From the NCBI GenBank assembly GCA_002499325.1, contig DALC01000045.1, positions 1 through 7,291 on the forward strand: 7,291 bases of DNA, given 5' to 3'. Each line of letters starts with the position of its first letter. The first letter of the stretch is position 1. Positions 6,301-7,291 of the stretch are shown piece by piece. Made by a program: the position numbers and the translations under genes. Below the pieces are notes generated by a model. It was given only the letters and a program-made list of their open reading frames with translations. It searched no databases and was not told the DNA's origin. This DNA comes from Euryarchaeota archaeon UBA538 (GTDB taxonomy: Archaea; Thermoplasmatota; Poseidoniia; Poseidoniales; Thalassarchaeaceae).

Positions 6301-7291
6301 GATGTTTTGTCATAATCGCCTCTGCCTTCTGCTGGAACTGCTTCGGACTAACTTCCTCAGCACCGATTCTTCTTGGATTCAGCATACTCCTGGATGAAAC
6401 TTCCCTGAACCTCTTTGAGAATAGTTGGGAATCCATCATATATCTCTGGAGTATTTCCTCGCTAGTGTCGTTCCTGAATACCTCTGGAATCTTGGAGACT
6501 TCAACCTCATGGCTCAATTTTGCCATAAAACCATTCTCGTCAAATGAAAGCTCGTGAATGATTATATTTTCTTTAGAGGCGATTCCGGCAAAGAGATATC
6601 CCAAGGCTAGATTGAATGCTCTTCCCCTACAGGTAGTCACAACATAAGTTGGCAGAGGGGAGTCTACCTGCTCGATAAGTATCCTGTCATTGGAAGGAAC
6701 TTGGAACGTTGTAGCAACATGCTCGTCGAGGAACTGTTTCAGCGCGGATGCTACGGGCCTGTTGAGCTGTAATGCTTCTGTCAGGATTGGCTCATAATCG
6801 GTTGCCATTCTTGCTCCTACAGAAATCTGACTCAATAGTCTGAGGACAGCCTGACTCAATTCATGTGTACGACTGTTTGCCTCGCCTGTCCAAGAGGGTA
6901 TTGTTGGCCTGTATCCGGTTGCAGGAGTGACATTCACCCTAGTCCCCCTCACACTAGCTACCCTGTAGGTGGATCCGCCCAATAGGAATACGTCTCCATT
7001 CCTGAGACTTGAAACGAAGGAGGATGAAAGCTGTCCCACCAGAGTTCCGTCCCCAGTGAAAACCAGGTAACTGTTATCTGGTGCGATAGTTCCTATGTTG
7101 GTGTAGTATATCATCTGCGCAAATCCACGCTTTCCGAATCTATTATCCTCCCAATCAAGCCAGACTCTTCTTTCCTCATCAAGCATGTCTAGAACTTCTA
7201 TGTAATCATCGTAAGGAAGTGACTTGTATGGCCATGATGATGTCACGAGAGAGTAGGCATCATCGATATCCCACTCTTTGATTATGGTAAG
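3302..7291 (-). CDS. lhr: Lhr-type superfamily 2 ATP-dependent helicase, C-terminal 1,329 residues; 5' end beyond window
   Basis: Lhr proteins are 3'-to-5' DNA-translocating helicases tied to repair and nucleic-acid processing. The frame is open to the right edge: upstream of a GTG at 7246 it continues with KEWDIDDAYSLV, the typical Lhr link after the second RecA domain. The GTG is therefore not the start, and the motor domains lie outside. Numbering from that codon: winged helix and Lhr-specific signatures GFAQMIYYTNIGTI (41-54), LRNGDVFLLGG (81-91) and PTIPSWTGE (114-122); DEAD/H-associated region (about 120-370) with LNPRRIGAEEVSPKQFQQKA near 289-308 and KMPSPLGM (361-368). About 900 residues follow with several winged-helix-like units (about 550-620, 716-772, 790-840, 1088-1145, 1150-1200) and two AlkZ-like beta segments (about 870-920 and 1228-1278). 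Typical archaeal Lhr is about 850-950 residues. With a motor of about 400 residues this one would be about 1,700 or more, resembling the bacterial long form with its C-terminal domain. No frameshift was seen. The 3' end overlaps the archaeosortase gene by 9 bp. Confidence 0.9.
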   Translation of the reverse strand, partial: LTIIKEWDIDDAYSLVTSSWPYKSLPYDDYIEVLDMLDEERRVWLDWEDNRFGKRGFAQMIYYTNIGTIAPDNSYLVFTGDGTLVGQLSSSFVSSLRNGDVFLLGGSTYRVASVRGTRVNVTPATGYRPTIPSWTGEANSRTHELSQAVLRLLSQISVGARMATDYEPILTEALQLNRPVASALKQFLDEHVATTFQVPSNDRILIEQVDSPLPTYVVTTCRGRAFNLALGYLFAGIASKENIIIHELSFDENGFMAKLSHEVEVSKIPEVFRNDTSEEILQRYMMDSQLFSKRFREVSSRSMLNPRRIGAEEVSPKQFQQKAEAIMTKHRQMDGSVIIREAMSEILNGDLDMEQLRNFISRMDSEDVRIVHRRVKMPSPLGMTLFMSAFEDLLSLRTRAYLIKDVDPEILRRLLGARSLATDLDKETISEYYQSKVATPKNAIDLLRLMDMGGGLERGLTNPLYNSKLSEIEIPLIQQWVHELAERGLITKVRNTNHKQIDDKWFSIRMAGVHGTLGCLAVAGASEMEDLRALYTGGLTYEIAEDFSGGTPSKWASSSLSDPLDCLRLKLLDMLGSEGPQTLDQLSGRLPFPLGQVESVLQELEMRNLVSIGFFTQTDEGEFILRVDEYRITGGSVEVVDYRTLQTLLLQKSFTEFSEPSEAIKSLALIQRRDELLHRVKNFRFRDWKDFKHDSDVYNGRLLHNRVGYTTLDQVPMLLGLRSEPWLGSLEEEILEKIPEDGITRTELLSEYPRGKENQHIQKSIKRAISNLERQLVVAKQYLDVPNRKRSIALFRKIHGVVEPLDFPEALAQLIGKIGPVRLHTLRFFVSRPVEELAEVLRELENEGTICRVVALQPDPTDYYSSHEDAEKLLSPLAEDRKMRILAQSDPFCSRFIQEVRMILKQGWYHPVFKGVDPIGRILMFVVNDYLEIKDVNIPHSYLDEFKDTFNELLENYRDRLVDVSVMHSFNGVPVHDCDENIQGILSDLGFVSMGDGERYIRGGIVEPRPRNEVNRLLFHTHNIHQISRWENETYALKEIDELRDDFALRGRCEMFRVDLQSMAATEQLHQGTNLRGHQVWARLPHFQRLLAIRNAPPNDDDFGVLEFFRNHNDPSVFMERLAMRRAEFRKLISPLVRSGHLVQDYRGGFKTVESLQSSDLWSIKRSYLRELVEEYPVISMKQLERLAGTPFSPEEISDVLHEFEEDGTLIKGFLVDDQHDISWGRKEILDSKEIPKTRDLVIPPSDPLIHYFGSILRERFGFGSAYLVFHKEEPIAAFKANTRNSTIEVTDFVGDSDLEKEALRVMKEFAWEHQMPLTGELYEKLRSR
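3305..3985 (-). repeat. Protein-level duplicated module, copy B, inside lhr
   Basis: This is the second copy, about residues 1088-1314, ending the protein. Anchors match copy A: I1118-S1119..L1121 and L1127-V1128; P1162-V1163, V1185-L1186 and GT (1193-1194); then S1231-D1232-P1233, P1260-I1261, E1274-V1275 and D1277. The stretch PPSDPL followed by LRERFGFGSAYLVF resembles the AlkZ/HTH_42 glycosylase-like C-terminal fold, where an [FS]DPL...L..FGF pattern is common. Copy B looks closer to that consensus than copy A. Confidence 0.6.
4397..5101 (-). repeat. Protein-level duplicated module, copy A, inside lhr
   Basis: This is the first of two diverged copies of a winged-helix/winged-helix/beta unit in the Lhr C-terminal extension, about residues 716-950 (numbered from the codon at 7246). 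Key anchors are I754-S755..L757 and L761-V762 in the first winged helix; P805-V806, V825-L826 and GT (833-834) in the second; and S874-D875-P876, P903-I904, E917-I918 and D920 in the beta part. The same pattern recurs downstream at a spacing of 357-366 residues. DNA-level identity is low, so the duplication is old. Confidence 0.6.

Noticed and set aside
6132..6557. Plus-strand 141-codon open frame antisense to lhr
   Set aside because: Its composition (Ser, Ile and Leu rich) is what antisense of an acidic helical protein gives; the minus strand here encodes the conserved DEAD/H-associated region.
7244..7246. GTG at 7246 as the start of the large minus-strand gene, giving a 1,314-residue protein without helicase motor
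   Set aside because: The frame stays open to the window edge and the 15 upstream residues match the conserved Lhr linker, so the GTG is an internal valine and the gene is simply cut by the window.
1..7291. CRISPR array, tRNA or rRNA gene, transposon ends or a defence island
   Set aside because: No regularly spaced repeats, cloverleaf-like sequence, terminal inverted repeats or mobile-element genes were seen; the window is almost fully filled by the five genes described.

Overview
The window looks like a piece of an archaeal, probably euryarchaeal, chromosome. Two genes support this: the partial gene at the left edge matches TiaS, the archaeal enzyme that makes agmatidine in tRNA-Ile2, and the 328-residue membrane protein in the middle carries the Cys/Arg/His signature of an archaeosortase. 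A short-leader or leaderless promoter arrangement also fits. A marine, Poseidoniia-like (Thermoplasmatota) source is possible but is only a guess from gene content. Coding density is very high. The only spacers are 4 bp and 60 bp, and no RNA gene, insertion sequence, CRISPR array or attachment site was seen.

Layout, left to right. Positions 1-2263 hold three minus-strand genes read as one tight operon from right to left: a GmhA-like SIS-domain sugar isomerase, a GmhB-like HAD phosphatase, and tiaS, which runs off the left edge and lacks its C-terminus. Positions 2264-2323 are a 60-bp divergent promoter region. Positions 2324-3310 hold the plus-strand archaeosortase. Positions 3302-7291 hold a very large minus-strand gene for an Lhr-type superfamily 2 helicase. 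Its 5' end, with both RecA-like motor domains, lies beyond the right edge. What remains is the post-motor winged helix, the DEAD/H-associated region and about 900 residues of C-terminal extension.

The isomerase and phosphatase correspond to steps 1 and 3 of nucleotide-activated heptose synthesis from sedoheptulose 7-phosphate. The kinase and nucleotidyltransferase of that pathway are not in the window. The archaeosortase is transcribed divergently from them. It processes C-terminally tagged surface proteins, so the two groups may both serve the glycosylated cell surface (inference). tiaS (AUA decoding) and lhr (nucleic-acid repair or processing) have no obvious functional link to them.

The most notable signal is inside the Lhr protein. 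Its C-terminal extension holds two diverged copies of a winged-helix/winged-helix/beta module resembling the AlkZ (HTH_42) glycosylase-like fold, a duplication that can be traced residue by residue.
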